Shown: positions 46,121 to 57,456 of the stretch, piece after piece
Layout of the letters: every line of letters starts with the position of its first letter
How positions within the stretch are numbered: position 1 is the first letter of the stretch
Source of the DNA: Bradysia coprophila
Lineage: Eukaryota > Arthropoda > Insecta > Diptera > Sciaridae
Direction: 5' to 3'
NCBI RefSeq assembly: GCF_014529535.1
Contig: NC_050736.1
Location: 1,178,001 to 1,242,000 of the forward strand
Length of the DNA: 64,000 bases
The notes under the pieces: generated by a model
What the model was told of the DNA's origin: nothing
What the model saw: only the letters and a program-made list of their open reading frames with translations
The model's database searches: none
Made by a program: the position numbers and the translations under genes

Positions 46121-48461
46121 TCATAAAACGTTATGCACAATTTTCTCATGAGCTCTGCGACCCGTCGAAAATGTAAAAGTCGCATCACAGTATCTACAAG
46201 ATATTTTCGTTTCTTTGTGTACGGCCATGTGTCTGCTCAAATATTTGCGAAGCTTGAAACCTTTCTTACATAGCGGACATATGTGTTTAAGGTCGTGGGT
46301 ATGACACAAGCGATGCTTGCGCATTCTCAAACTATTCGAAAATGTTTTATTGCACAGATCGCATTCAGTGGGAGTGATATCGTGTCTTTTCATGTGTTGC
46401 TTGAGTGCACCTTTGGTTGTTCTAAGGCCACATAGATGGCACTGATACTCCAAATATTTCTCGAAATGACCTTTAACATGGCAAACCAAATACTCGCGTT
46501 GTTTGAGTGTTTTTTCACAAATGTAACAGTTGAACTCCCTGTAATCGTTAGCGAAGCAATTGAAATCGTTGTCCGTTACATATTCGTCGTGGATATCCTT
46601 TAGGTGTGTCCTAAACTCGTTGTGATTCGGAAACCAGTCTTTGCACATGGCACATCTGTGCCGTCTTGGATCCGATTCGTTGCTTATCGACGGTTCCATT
46701 TCACATTGATAGCATCGGAGAATTTGACACTGGTGTCTTTCCAAGAAATGAGTCCGATATGTAATGTGATCCGGAAAGCATTCTTCACATTCTTGACACA
46801 TGTGCTGTCTAGGATCCGATTCGCCGACGGCTGGCTCAAGTCTAGATTGATCGCATGTCACCTCTGGAGTGCATATTAGATGAACTGTTTCATCTGTAAT
46901 TTTGCCGGTCGCATTTGAGCCTTTGGATATTACTCCGCTTCTGCGTGAATGGGAATTGTTTGACAGCTTCAATTTTTCAGCGAATTCGGCAGGCAGTGGA
47001 GGTATTTGAATCGGTTTAAATTTAGTGGGCAATTTGGTTGTTGGTGTTGCATCTACTACATCCATCGTTTTTACTATTTTGATATTGCAAGGCCGAGACA
47101 CGAGGAGATCTTTGATGTTAATTGTCGGTGATAAAGGTCTTTTCAGTGATGGAACTAATTCGGTCTTGACTGCACTTATTGTAAATGTTGTATCTTTGTG
47201 CGGTGGTTTCGATTCGGTTATTGTGTTAGTTAGTTCCTGGAATGTTTCGCTAAATTCAGACTCCTCTGTATCGTTGTCAGTTATCGTGCAACTGACGAAT
47301 TCGGGTGATGGTAAGTACTCCGGCGAAACAGATTTTTTCGTCTGTAAAGTTTTGTCGAAGTGAGTATTGATATGGTTCATCATGGCATGACAATCGTCGT
47401 TGACTGCGTTGCAGTAACAACATGAGAAGGAAAATCGTCCATTTTCATTTCGAAGGATGTTTCCTGACTTAGAGAAGGACATTTTGTCTTTCGTTGATAT
47501 CGACACGATCTGAAATTGATTGAAATGGATTGGATAAACGTACTTGTGAGTCCTTGTGACGAACACTTAACAAGTTAATTCATACCCGGTTCGGTGACAT
47601 CAGATGAAATTTGCTCATTCGGTTGTGGGTTCTTGAAATTGCTGCCGAAGTCATTACATTATCGGCGGGTTTAGTATCGCAAACGAAAGTTTCATAAGAA
47701 TGCACGGATCCACCAGTGTCTAGATTAGTCGCTTCCTCTATCAAAGTTTTTCTTTGTTTTGTTCTCATATCTATATTGAAAGCTTAAATGAAATCAAGGG
47801 TTCGCTTCAAGTAAAAAATGACTGAAATACCAATCATGTAATGAGCGTGACAGACGTAAATATTTTTTGATGTGGCTGGAACCACGTCGCGTAGTCCTAA
47901 GGCTGTTATCCAGGCAGATAGTTTCAATTCTGAAATTTGATTCAGTTTTCCGTTGGTCATATCCTTTGAAATACGATAGAAACTGCATTGACCGCCTTGA
48001 TTAGACACCACACAATCTGCTACTGAGCATCTCAGAATTTTCGACTTACTAGAAAAGCAATTTCTTTGTTTTAATTTTCAAATCGCACAAAGAAAAACGA
48101 TCACGGTATAGCTACAAACCTGTCTCTTGGATAGCGTAAATTCATTGTAGGCACCCAGTCCATGTTATGTATGTCTTGCAATGCGGCCATTTTTCCTGGA
48201 AATTATTTTCTAAACTCAAACGAAAAACTCAGCGTCTACCTTTACAGTATTACCACTGATGAAATGGTTATCACAAACTTGTAACTTCTCCCATGATTTC
48301 GGATCAGACGTAGTTTTTCCTATAGCCGTTAGCCAAGCATTTCGACGTTGCTTCGATAACTTCTGAAAGGATTCTGTTTGATTGTTGATCATTGGAACCA
48401 TGAACATTTTCATCTCATTTCGGTCTGCGCCCGCACATCCCCAAACGGAGCACGATTGCAT
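46121..48461 (-). CDS. Transcription factor with two THAP domains and eight C2H2 zinc fingers
   Basis: Five exons join in frame (48461-48254, 48195-48120, 48048-47831, 47770-47586, 47509-46121) to 691 aa. THAP domain 1 (residues 1-~92) has CSVWGC (C4, C9), the W of NAWLTAIG, CDNHF (C63, H66) and a closing DWVPTMNL. THAP domain 2 (about 101-167) has CSVADC (C102, C107), AWITALG and CHAH (C161, H164). After a Ser/Thr/Pro-rich linker come a lone C2H2 finger (about residue 258-280) and seven more in the C-terminal 230 residues, ending ISCRYCDATF...HEKIVH. A SDPR-H-C-x2-C unit is internally duplicated. THAP and C2H2 modules bind DNA in the nucleus; targets are unknown. Exon phases (1, 2, 1, 0) and splice sites (GTAATA, GTTTGT, GTATTT, GTATGA donors) are consistent throughout. 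A broken copy is at 59638-61440. Confidence 0.88.
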
Positions 48462-49086
48462 GATCTATGATCTATAATCGAGGAGGAATTAATAGAACGT
48501 CAAACAGAGTGCCTTCAATGGACCGACCTTTATTATCAAAATATTTATTTTACGGAAGAGATGAGCGAGATTTTCTAGCTTTTCTAGTGTGGTCGAAAGT
48601 CGTCACCTGAAGAAATTAAGCCAAGATCATGTCAATAAAGAGGAAGGACGAATATCGACATAATAATACATTACCAAGGGGTAGCGATGGAGTCATCTCA
48701 ACAAAAATTTTGGGAATCAATTCCGGTATTCCAAGTATTTTCCCGACGTGTCCCTTAGTATAAAAACGTCTTTCTGACAATGGTTTACGTAAAAAATGTA
48801 ACGGATGTCTCAAATGCGTACTGTGGAAGATTTTCTGTAAACTCGTTTCACTTCACGGTGAATTTAATTGACTTTATTAGAGAATAAATCTTTGAACACA
48901 GTCTCGTAAACAATCTTGTAAACAAAACCGGGAAAGTGTGTCAAACACAATTTGACAGCTATTTCCAAATCGTTGGCGGCTCAAAGCGCTAATTTGAGGC
49001 AACATTTCAAAATAGCACCGCAACATGAAAGTGGTTAAAGGGGAAACAAGAAGCAAGGACTAGGTTTGTCAAAGAATTGTAAAATT
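48462..49086. other. Short intergenic region, absent from unit 2
   Basis: Separates the THAP gene's start from the kinase gene's 3' end and must contain the THAP gene promoter. It is the left part of the segment deleted in unit 2. Confidence 0.5.
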
Positions 49087-50855
49087 TTAATCCAAAAAAC
49101 CCATTGAGTCATAATAATTAAACAAAAATTCCATTCTCTTTGTAAAACTGCGTGAAGACAATAAATCGAGCATGTAGTCTGAGAGTTCAACGCCTTCAAC
49201 CATCGGCGAAATGTTCTTTTTTTCAGCCTTTTCCGAAAGCCTGAAACCATTCACTAATGTTGTTATTGCAATTATTGGAACCGCATTAGCACTAATATCT
49301 TCGTTAATGTCATCCAATGTCGGAAAGCAGCCGGGGTAGTTCAAAATTGATAAGTTGCTTATTAACTCCTGATGGTACCAATGAAGAAGTTCACACAGTT
49401 CCTCGCTAGCCACAACACTGCTTGAAGAGGAATAGAGTAAGTAGGCAAGGTCGATAGAGGGTGACGCCCAATATCCGGAAGAGTAGTCGAGCTGGAAGAA
49501 GGAAACTTGAAATCAGATGGAAATGTACAGAGACTTGTCCAATCATTTACACCTGGCGGTGATAAAATTTAGGTTCTCTTGGGAAAAATAGACTCTTACC
49601 ATAATTACATCCATCGGTTTCTCGTCCTTATCATATAGGTACACTAAAATTTTGATAAATTAAGACATGGGATCGTCGTTTTTGAAAAATCAAATTTACT
49701 TAAGTTATTTGACCACAGGTCTCCGTGTACTATCACATTAAACTTAGATGTCTTGAATAAATTTTCTGCTTTTCCAACAATTTTCGTCTCCAGATTAACC
49801 AGCTTTGATGATATTTCCTCAAATCCTGTCCAGGAAGCAGACGCTACAGCACAAATTTTTATTGGCTTCTCGAAGAACTGAAGGAATTCTGGTGTGTCAG
49901 AAGTTAATAATGGATGTTTGTATATATTAAGGAGAGGCGGATCCTTTAATCCAAAAAAAAATAATTTCAAAACATTCGGACACTTGATGCAACAATTTTA
50001 CTTTGAATCCGAAACAGGCTGAGACTGCATGTAATTTAGCCAGTTTCACTAAGCATATCTTTAAGTGATTGTAATCAAGACCCATACAATTGTCCACTTT
50101 TTTATAACTCTTCTTACATAGATCTTCGAAAACAATCAAAGAAGATGAAATTTCTGCTATGTAGCATCTGCGGAATGTTAAAACTGGTTACTTTTAGTCC
50201 TTTTAGTCACGCACAACACCTTTTCTGATAGGAAAGTTTAATTTTAAATGAAATCTCCCTATTCACCGACATACTGCTCTTCATCTACAACAAAGGTGAC
50301 GGTTAGTGTTTTCTTAGAACATGTTAAAAATAATGAAGTAAAAGATGCGATATTTTGAATAAGGAATGAATAACAGGTTCTATTATCTACGTTGATATAA
50401 TTGCCATAGCTCCAAAGTTTAAAAACATAAGACTTTAGTGATAGTTTCCCTATAACTTACTGACAATCTATTATTTCGTGTTACCTCGGCGCAAAAACTG
50501 TGTCCGAAATTTTCTCGTTCATAGTCCTGTACAATTCCGGCAAAATATCCACATGGAAAATAGCTTCTTTTAGAAAAACATTCCTTTTTCCCGGCACTTC
50601 CTCGGCATCTGTGCCGACCCCACGAGTCTTTACCATAAACGTACTGCAAACGATGTCCATGTTCTCGTTGTCACAAAACGAATAGTACAACTTCACTCTA
50701 GTCATACGAATTCCATAGCAATCGTCTTTCGTTCCATCGAACGTAAAATCTTTAAGAACGATGGCATCGGTGTCAAACTTTCTTTTCAGAATATTTTCAA
50801 AAAACTCATTGTTAAGTGATGGGTGCTCTTGTAAGAATTCTACTTGCTCAGACAT
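49087..50855 (-). CDS. EcKinase/CHK-like small-molecule kinase
   Basis: Five exons, 50855-50485, 50167-50002, 49943-49700, 49643-49600 and 49491-49087, join in frame to 409 aa, the usual EcKinase length. Visible landmarks are the likely ATP-contact lysine in TFMVKTRG (about K76), the glutamate of FLKEAIFHVDILPEL (about E97), the hinge IVFEDL (about 135-140), LAKLHA, and the catalytic loop VHGDLWSNNL (about 251-260). An apparent frameshift near a T9 run at 49970 is removed by a 58-bp intron (GTAAAA...AAAG) that restores FGFK|DPPLL. The DFQ/DFG-type metal-binding motif expected after DVIM is missing: the splice joins DVIM directly to LDYSSGYW. Family members phosphorylate ecdysteroids or xenobiotics in insects; the substrate here is unknown. 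An in-frame upstream exon at 52501-52516 may provide the true N terminus. Confidence 0.85.
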
Positions 50856-51308
50856 AATGTCGCTGTATACTGAAATCGTTTGCGATAAAATGAATTATGT
50901 TCGTAGAGAAAAATTGCAGTTCATTAAAATCAACTTTTGTTTACAGATTAATCCATCTGTAAAATGGCGTTGAATGGATTTTTATGGAACTTAAAGGCAA
51001 TAAATTACTGTTACAGAACATTAAATTTGTATCGCATAGTGATTACCTATCAAAAAATTCCGCCGATGGTCGTTTTACGTCGTGAAAAGTACCAAGATTG
51101 GTGTCTAGGCATCTAACATGAAACTGCACTTTAAACAAAAAGTAACAGATTCAATGCTTATGTTATTGCGAGACAATACGCTTGCCGTTTATAAAAGGTT
51201 AACATATGGAATGGACTCAACGACCAGTTTGTAATGTACAATATATTTGAGTTTTCAAACTGTTAAAATTGAAATTATTCTGAAGAACCGTTCAGAATAA
51301 GTGTTTAA

Positions 51309-51669
51309 GAGGGCAGACTAGGTGTGAAGTAGGCTATATATTGAAAAATTGGTTTTAAAATTAATGTAAATTAATGAAAATCTGTTCCAGCAATTAGATG
51401 AGCAATATGTTTATCTATCTCTAAAAAATGAAAAACGATTTACAATAAGCAACAGTTGGAAGAAAACCGATTTCCAAAAAAATATTGCATAGCCTAACTT
51501 TAAGCGACGTTCATATTTTGGAAATTTGTTTTCTTCCAACTGTTGCTTATTGTAAATCGTTTTTCGTTTTTTAGAGATAGATAAACATATTGCTCATCTA
51601 ATTGCTGGAACAGATTTAATTTAAAACCAATTTTTCAATTACAGCCTACTTCACACCTAGTCTGCCCTC
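51309..51669. mobile_element. TTAA-flanked fold-back element, 361 bp
   Basis: Arms of ~160 bp start GAGGGCAGACTAGGTGTGAA and pair with the right half; TTAA lies outside both ends (51305-51308, 51670-51673). The middle is ~50 bp. TTAA flanks recall piggyBac-type target sites, but no transposase sequence is present. Confidence 0.85.
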
Positions 51670-51778
51670 TTAAGGATTCTTTTGAAAAAAGGCTACCTGA
51701 AATCGGAAGCTTTTCCCATTGGAATTTTTTATATGTAATGTGCCTAGAAGGTTATTCGACCCTAGAAGCCAAAACTAC

Positions 51779-52494
51779 TTTCAAAAAAAATCTTAAACAC
51801 TTCTGTGGCTATGAAAGGTGACCAAAACCGAAAACATGCCTTTTCGGACTGAAATGTCTCTAGTTACACGAAACGTACAAGGTTTTGTGGGGTGTCGTTG
51901 AAAAGGTAACGTACTCTCAGAACAAATACAGTCATATGGGGGCTTGGAAGCATCTACGATGAAATATGACCACTTTTACACTTCAAATTCTTATAGTTTA
52001 TCGTAGATGCTTCCAAGCCTCCTTAAATGTCTATATCTCTCTTTATATATTGTCCTATTAAAAATTGCAAATGTTGAAAATCCCGTCGCGTCCGAATAAT
52101 AACTGAATATAGGTCAATGTAGCTGGATAAATGTACATGAAAGATTCCCCAAATGACAGCAACTCGCTAAAATCATTTTTATCGAGATAATATATTTTTA
52201 CGAAAATCTATATGGCGACTGCCGACCATTTAGGTAGGCAACTAAAAATAGTTCCCTAGACAGTCTTCATTACTTTCCAATAAAAAAATCATAAAAATCT
52301 GTTGACCGGTCATACTGCCGACAGACGCAAAAACACAACTTATATCACTGTACGATCGAGTATCTCGACTTTGGCTTTATCCGTAGACCATAAGTTACGT
52401 CACGCTATTGACAAAATTTCTTTTTGCTCTGATTTATGTGGTCAGTGGTCAGTAGCTTTCATTGTCTATGTATAACTGCATTTAGGGTAAGTTT
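51779..52494. other. Intron/leader region shared with unit 2
   Basis: Aligns with 61440-61786, with segments lost in unit 2. It contains the hairpin at 51941-52019 and would be the first intron of the kinase gene if the exon at 52501 is used. Confidence 0.55.
51941..52019. ncRNA. miRNA-like hairpin, copy 1 (candidate only)
   Basis: GGCTTGGAAGCATCTACGAT at 51941-51960 is perfectly complementary to 52000-52019, with a 39-nt loop. The stem is kept in unit 2 (61577-61647) while the loop has changed. Sequence alone cannot show that it is transcribed or processed. Confidence 0.35.
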
Positions 52495-52500
52495 ACTTAC

Positions 52501-52516
52501 CTTCTTCAGACATCAT
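52501..52516 (-). CDS. Candidate first coding exon of the EcKinase gene
   Basis: On the minus strand ATGATGTCTGAAGAAG ends at a strong donor, GTAAGT. Splicing to the acceptor TTTCAG ending at 50870 gives a phase-1 junction that stays open: five residues (MMSEE), then V-YSDI, then the annotated start MSEQVEF. The exon and donor are conserved in unit 2 (61808-61793, first codons ATG-ATT). Use of this exon is inferred. Confidence 0.55.
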
Positions 52517-54324
52517 GTATCTTTGCAGCAGAAAAAATAAAAGCAAAAACCAATTAAATTAAACAAATCGAAATTATATTAATGAAAATGAATAAAATTT
52601 GAAACAAAAAAAAAACGAAAAAGTTACAGAACTAATAACAAATTTGAAATAAATTTACTTTGTCACCTACAAAATAAAACTTAAGTAGAACAAAAAAATT
52701 CATTTGATTCGTTGTGTTTAACATACGGCTCAAGTTAACAAAACTCATACCGAACTTTTCTTCAGCTATCTTGTCAGGTGGTCCACTTCTTATACGTACA
52801 GATGTACGCTCTTGGTATGAGTGGACCAGCTGATGTTTGAAGCAAATTTCAGTACAAGACTGGTTGATATTAACTGCAATAACTTATATCATATTCAACC
52901 TGCGAATTCAATTAAAATCTTTAAGAGGATTAAGTTTTATTGATTAAATTAAGTGATTACAGTTAGTTATAAGTTATTGGGTTAAATATACAACTTTTGC
53001 TACATATACATAATGGGGGACTGAAGTTTCAATAATTTCGATAGACAACATTATTCTAAGCAACAAATTATTCAAAACTATCGCAAAATTATAAACATTT
53101 ATATTTTTAATTAATTGTTTTCTGATTTTCAAGGATCAGTCAAACATAAAAAAGACTATACGTCTCTATATGCCTCTCTTTTCTTCTCATGTCATTTTTT
53201 CTTAATTCTCTCACGAAAAAGGTTTGCTTTTAGTTTGAATTTGGGTCGTAGCCGTAATTCAAATATGAATTAAAAGTACAAAACTTGAAAATTCTGTAAT
53301 AGTGTAGAACAATTTTTTGTTTACAATAACATTCTTAATTAAAATACAAAAAATGTCAAAAGTTCAATGTCCCATTGAAGAATAATTTTATTTTTCTTTT
53401 CTGATTTCAAACAAAACTTTAAATTACTATCATTCATTATTTAACAACAAAACAAGTGGACTAGTTTTACTTATAAATGTCTTTGTTGGTTTTACAATGG
53501 TTGTTAGTTTAGTGTTTCTTTTATAAATATTTTTTTTACCTTTTTTATAAAAAACATTAACTCTAATTGCTACAGCTATACGCATTATGTTCTTCAATTG
53601 CTACTTTTCATTGTTCTTAAGAAAGATTTTCCTTACGAAAATAATGGTGCTGTAAATGGTTCTTTGTGTGTTTTCAAATAGTATGCAGTGAATGGCTCTC
53701 TGGTGAAAAATTGCTTTCAATGGACTGATGAACAACTAGTATAGACCGAGTACCTGGTATGATTATCAGTTCGTCATAAAACTATGGTTTGGAATCTGCG
53801 CTACACTATTACGGGTCATTGAGGGCATGAACAAGTTGAGGTTTGATAACATGTCACTCAATGGATATAACATCAATTACTTTCTTTAAGAAATCTAGAA
53901 AACATTTTATTTTACATAAAAAAGACTGAGAGCCTCTAGAACTCAGAACTTACTTCTGTTGTCCATAACACAGCCGTCCTTAAAAACGGAAATTTTGCCC
54001 GTGAGGAGAGGTTCTTGAACAAACGAAAAAGAAAGACCCCTAATGCCTCCAGAGCTTTAAGAGATCACGGATTTATACTAAAGTCTCATAATCATTTGGA
54101 AAATCTCAAATATCTTGAGCCATGTTAGTTCATATTCACAAATTTTAGAAAATTTTGTTGTAGCCGCCATTTTATATTTGATGAAATATTTCGATTTGAT
54201 TTGTGTAATGTCAAAGCTTTGGTAATGTTCGACGTAATGTTACATATGAAGGTTTTTTTGCTCTGTGTAATTTGTGCCAGTATATTTGTGTGTTTTTCAA
54301 CGTTGTTTCAACAGATCTCAAATG
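52517..54324. other. Likely 5' leader/promoter of the kinase gene, then unit boundary
   Basis: 52520-52780 is nearly identical to 61809-62065, much more so than the coding parts of the duplication. A stem CAGGTGGTCCACT / GTGGACCAGCTG (52775-52832) is also kept in unit 2 (62067-62124). About 53012-53379 is missing from unit 2. From 53843 to 54324 the sequence belongs to neither unit. Confidence 0.5.
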
Positions 54325-54392
54325 TTGTTCATCCTCGCTCGTATATGTGTATAACATAAATGAAATAATGGGGAATACCAGGTGATTTTGTG

Positions 54393-54419
54393 TTTATTTC
54401 TCAATGCGTCACATTTATT
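54393..54419 (-). promoter_or_regulatory. Polyadenylation signals of the 415-aa gene, copy B
   Basis: AATAAA occurs at 54419-54414 and 54398-54393 on the minus strand, ~30-55 bp after the stop. The same pair is at 38926-38921 and 38905-38900 in unit 1 but is separated from copy A's stop by the 835-bp insertion. Confidence 0.6.
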
Positions 54420-54447
54420 TGTCGATATTTCAAGATAAGTCTATGCC

Positions 54448-56409
54448 TTAGTCGTACTCTGGATTAATTCTCGATTCAACCATATTCTGTGCATCTTGCG
54501 CCGTTTTAAATACAAAGAAGTCAATGTTAAATACACCTAACACTTCATTTTCATCATCTACTTGATCAGATACCCAATTACTACCCATGTGATTGTCTGT
54601 ATCGTCACCTTCTTTAAATCCACCACTCTCTATATCATCGCCACCAATAACATCAATGCCACCTCTTAGACTCGACATCGGCTTCGGTTTCGGCGCGTTA
54701 TCGTCGACTTGGTGTACACCACTTGCATTTCTATATGAAATGTATCGCCAAACTTTAACATATACACGACGATATCCCACAGCTTCTTGGGTTGGAATGC
54801 CCAACTTTTCAGCCGACGTAACTACAATGGCATGTCTCGAATAACCATACGTCTGTGTCGTCCATCCTGTATGTGGCATGAGCTTCCGAGTTACAATGTC
54901 TTTTCCTTTTTCCAATTTTATACTGTAGCCAAACCCTCCATGGGTTTTAGTGGAAATGCGGATACCTATTGAATAGAAAATTTACTGATTTAATGGAGGA
55001 TTGTCAGCAAGTCAAAGTGTGAGAATTTTACAGTAAATGAATTTATCACATACACGCGGTGTTCGGATGTCAAAATTACTTAACTAGAAGTTTAATTCAA
55101 AAATTACACTTCAGGTCTATGTTGTTGTCTCGTTTTCGCTTATGTGATAGAGTACACACTTGTCACTATCAGCCTCGGCAAGCCTCGACTTCTTCGTGAC
55201 AAGTGTGTAATCAAAGCACCTAGCAGGGTAATAGAGGTTTTTGCAATGACATTATGAAAAAAAGGTATGGAAATATTCGCATACTTCGATTAAAGTACTA
55301 CTGTATTTTTTTCTATTACCCTGCTTTGGTGCTTTGGTGTAATATATATAAACTCTCTAGATAAGAGAGTGAAACGATTCGGTTATAAAAAAAAGCTCAG
55401 TGCTTTTTGAAAAAGTAATAAATTAGGAAGTGAAACCTCTAGTAAACCAAATTAAGTGATCGAGTATGTTAATTTTTCTGTGAATATCGTGAATATGCTC
55501 AAAGTTAGCGTGTACAACAGGCATATTGAAGAAATAGTTCAAAATTCCAATGCTTGCTATATGCCAAAAATTAATCTAATTTAATCGTAAGATGTGGAGT
55601 CGTGCGAATTTGAATTTAAATGAATTGTTCAGTGTATAACGATAATGTGTGTTTTCAAACAATGGTAGTGCGAACATACCTATTGCGGTTTCCTTTTCAC
55701 ACAGAACGACATTTTCAAAGTCCGCCGCTACACCAAGTCTGTTGGCCGGTCTTACATTCTTCATCAATATTGGCACAATTTTATCCGACGAAAGACCATT
55801 ATTCCGTATGATTGTAACTGTAATATCTCCATTTTCAAAAGAATCGGTACCAACACCAATTAGGTCGGGATTCTTCTTGCGTTGAATGTCTGCCATACGC
55901 ACTTTACTACTGCCGTAGAGAAATTTATCGACCACCATCTGATCTTCAGCTTGTAGTCCAATTATTGCCTCAGTTATATCTTTTAAATCTTTTGCACTTG
56001 GAGACACAAATCGCCAAGAACTTGTCCCCGTATCAGCGTGGATGAATTTCTTTTCGATTAAAAGATTACGTAAGTCAGCAAGATTATGACTAACATCGAA
56101 CCTGAAGGATTGACGAATTGTGTCCGCGAACACATCAAGATTTTTCTTGAGATTGCCCACGAGTATCTTGTTAGTGCCGTAGATATATGCGCTGACTGGA
56201 ATGTATTGTTCCTCGTGTAGGTCAGCGGTTCTAGTTACTTTGCCATTTTCTACTATTGCGAAACGCCAAGTGTCCTCGTCATCGGCGTCGATTATAATGT
56301 ACTCTTTTTCGATCAAAAATTTTCTGAATTCTTCCAGCTTCTTGGTGAAATCGTACTTGGTTAAGATGTGACGTTCTTCAATCACAATACTAATGTCTTG
56401 TTCGGTCAT
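54448..56409 (-). CDS. Uncharacterised 415-aa protein, copy B
   Basis: Exons 56409-55680 (730 nt) and 54965-54448 (518 nt) have exactly the lengths and splice phases of copy A; the intron is larger (714 bp) owing to an insertion. The frame is open from the ATG at 56409. The two N-terminal repeats, the two WRF tripeptides, the GGFGYSIKLEKG segment and the C-terminal NPEYD ending are conserved. Differences from copy A are concentrated in exon 2 (e.g. KYISYRDKNG becomes RYISYRNASG; ILSGGIDVVGG becomes SLRGGIDVIGG) and are mostly conservative, so both copies look functional. The family is not recognised. A stretch of codons upstream of 56409 is open but lacks conservation with copy A and lies in the leader. 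Confidence 0.88.
55045..55340. repeat. Insertion in the copy B intron with two hairpins
   Basis: Absent from the copy A intron. ACACACTTGTCAC (55154-55166) pairs with 55196-55208 around GCCTCGGCAAGCCTCGAC, and CAAAGCACCTAGCAGGGTAA (55212 onward) pairs with 55313-55336. Boundaries are approximate. Confidence 0.75.
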
Positions 56410-56497
56410 TTTAATGATGAACCTTTGGGAACTTTTCACTTGTATTAATTTGATGAAAATAGAACTGGAAATCTTGAAACACAACAGCAGGTCACTT

Positions 56498-56535
56498 ACT
56501 GAATGAATAATGTAAACGATGTTCTTGTTTATATA
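56498..56535 (-). promoter_or_regulatory. Core promoter of copy B (TATA + Inr)
   Basis: TATATAAA at 56535-56528 and TCAGT at 56502-56498 on the minus strand, with the same 35-bp spacing as in copy A, predict a start of transcription at 56500. Confidence 0.65.
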
Positions 56536-56766
56536 TAATAAATTATATGCTTATCTCTGGACCTGGTTGTTTGTGCCCCATAAAAAATGTTAAATTTAAG
56601 CAACAGCATTCACGATTGGTTTGTAAGAGAGTAAACTTCACAGCCACTCAAATATATACTCTGCCGAAAGTCACTTCACGAACCTACAAAACTCTACTAA
56701 ACCAAATGCAATTAGTTTATTTCAGTTAGTGAAATAAAGAAATTGTTTCTTACCTTGAGCGAGCGC

Positions 56767-56910
56767 CTAACTAGTGTTGAAATATCGCGACTTCATCGCT
56801 TATTTCCGACGTCGTTCAGGAAACTATCATTCGCTATAAAAGCATTTTTCCTAACTAGTATTGAAATATCGCGACTTCGTCGCCTATTTCCCACGTCGTT
56901 CAGGAAAAAC
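56767..56910. repeat. 83-bp-period tandem duplication
   Basis: CTAACTAGTGTTGAAATATC...ACGTCGTTCAGGAAA occurs at 56767 and again at 56850 with few changes. A CTCGCCTCCGGCTCGAG palindrome-like stretch and GGAAAATAACTATTTTT follow. Confidence 0.8.
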
Positions 56911-57456
56911 GTTGTTCCTAAAACCTCGCCTCCGGCTCGAGCTGGAAATCTCTCATTCGCATGCGCTAGGAAAATAACTATTTTTAGTTTCGTCTTCACA
57001 CACTTTCAACTATCTTATGTGTTATTATTGGTAATACTACGTCACTACTTACAAATTTTTGTTTTGCCGAGTTGAAGAGTTATGGCCCGACCCGAAGGGG
57101 GAGGCTGTATTCCCACTCTTCAAAAGAGCAATTTGGAAGCAGTTTCCTACTATATTTTACGTGCTTCTGGTCGGTAAATCCAAATATTCATTTTTGTGCG
57201 ACGGGCCGAAAACGAGGGCATTTTTAACGTTTTTATCGAATTTTTGGCCCTTTGCATGAAAACTTACTCGTTTGGGACGATTGATCTGAGGCACTTTCGC
57301 TTGTAGTCCTCACTTCGTTCAATCGTCCAAAACAGGTACGGAGATAACTATTGCTTCTCGGCGAACAATTTGTTGAAAACTCAAGTTTTTTGGTGCTGGA
57401 ATTCTCTATGGTTTTACGGTGAGTCACATTACAGATAGTTCAAAATTGGAAAGAAA

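Larger units (their letters stand above)
38829..53842. repeat. Segmental duplication, unit 1
   Basis: Collinear with unit 2 (54325-62767) in the same orientation: the start TGTTCATCCTCGCTCGTATA is shared at 38829 and 54325, and the end ACACTATTACGGG...ACAAGTT is shared near 53807-53840 and 62750-62785. Unit 1 has the full gene set (415-aa gene, THAP-zinc-finger gene, EcKinase). Confidence 0.9.

Noticed and set aside
49960..50010. Apparent frameshift in the EcKinase gene next to a run of nine T
   Set aside because: A 58-bp GT-AG intron (50001 down to 49944) joins the two frames in phase 0 and restores a normal family sequence, so no lesion is needed.
56743..57075. 110-codon frame with a repeated SVEISRLHRLFPTSFRK motif
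   Set aside because: The repetition comes from the 83-bp DNA tandem duplicate, and the equivalent region of unit 1 has no such frame.
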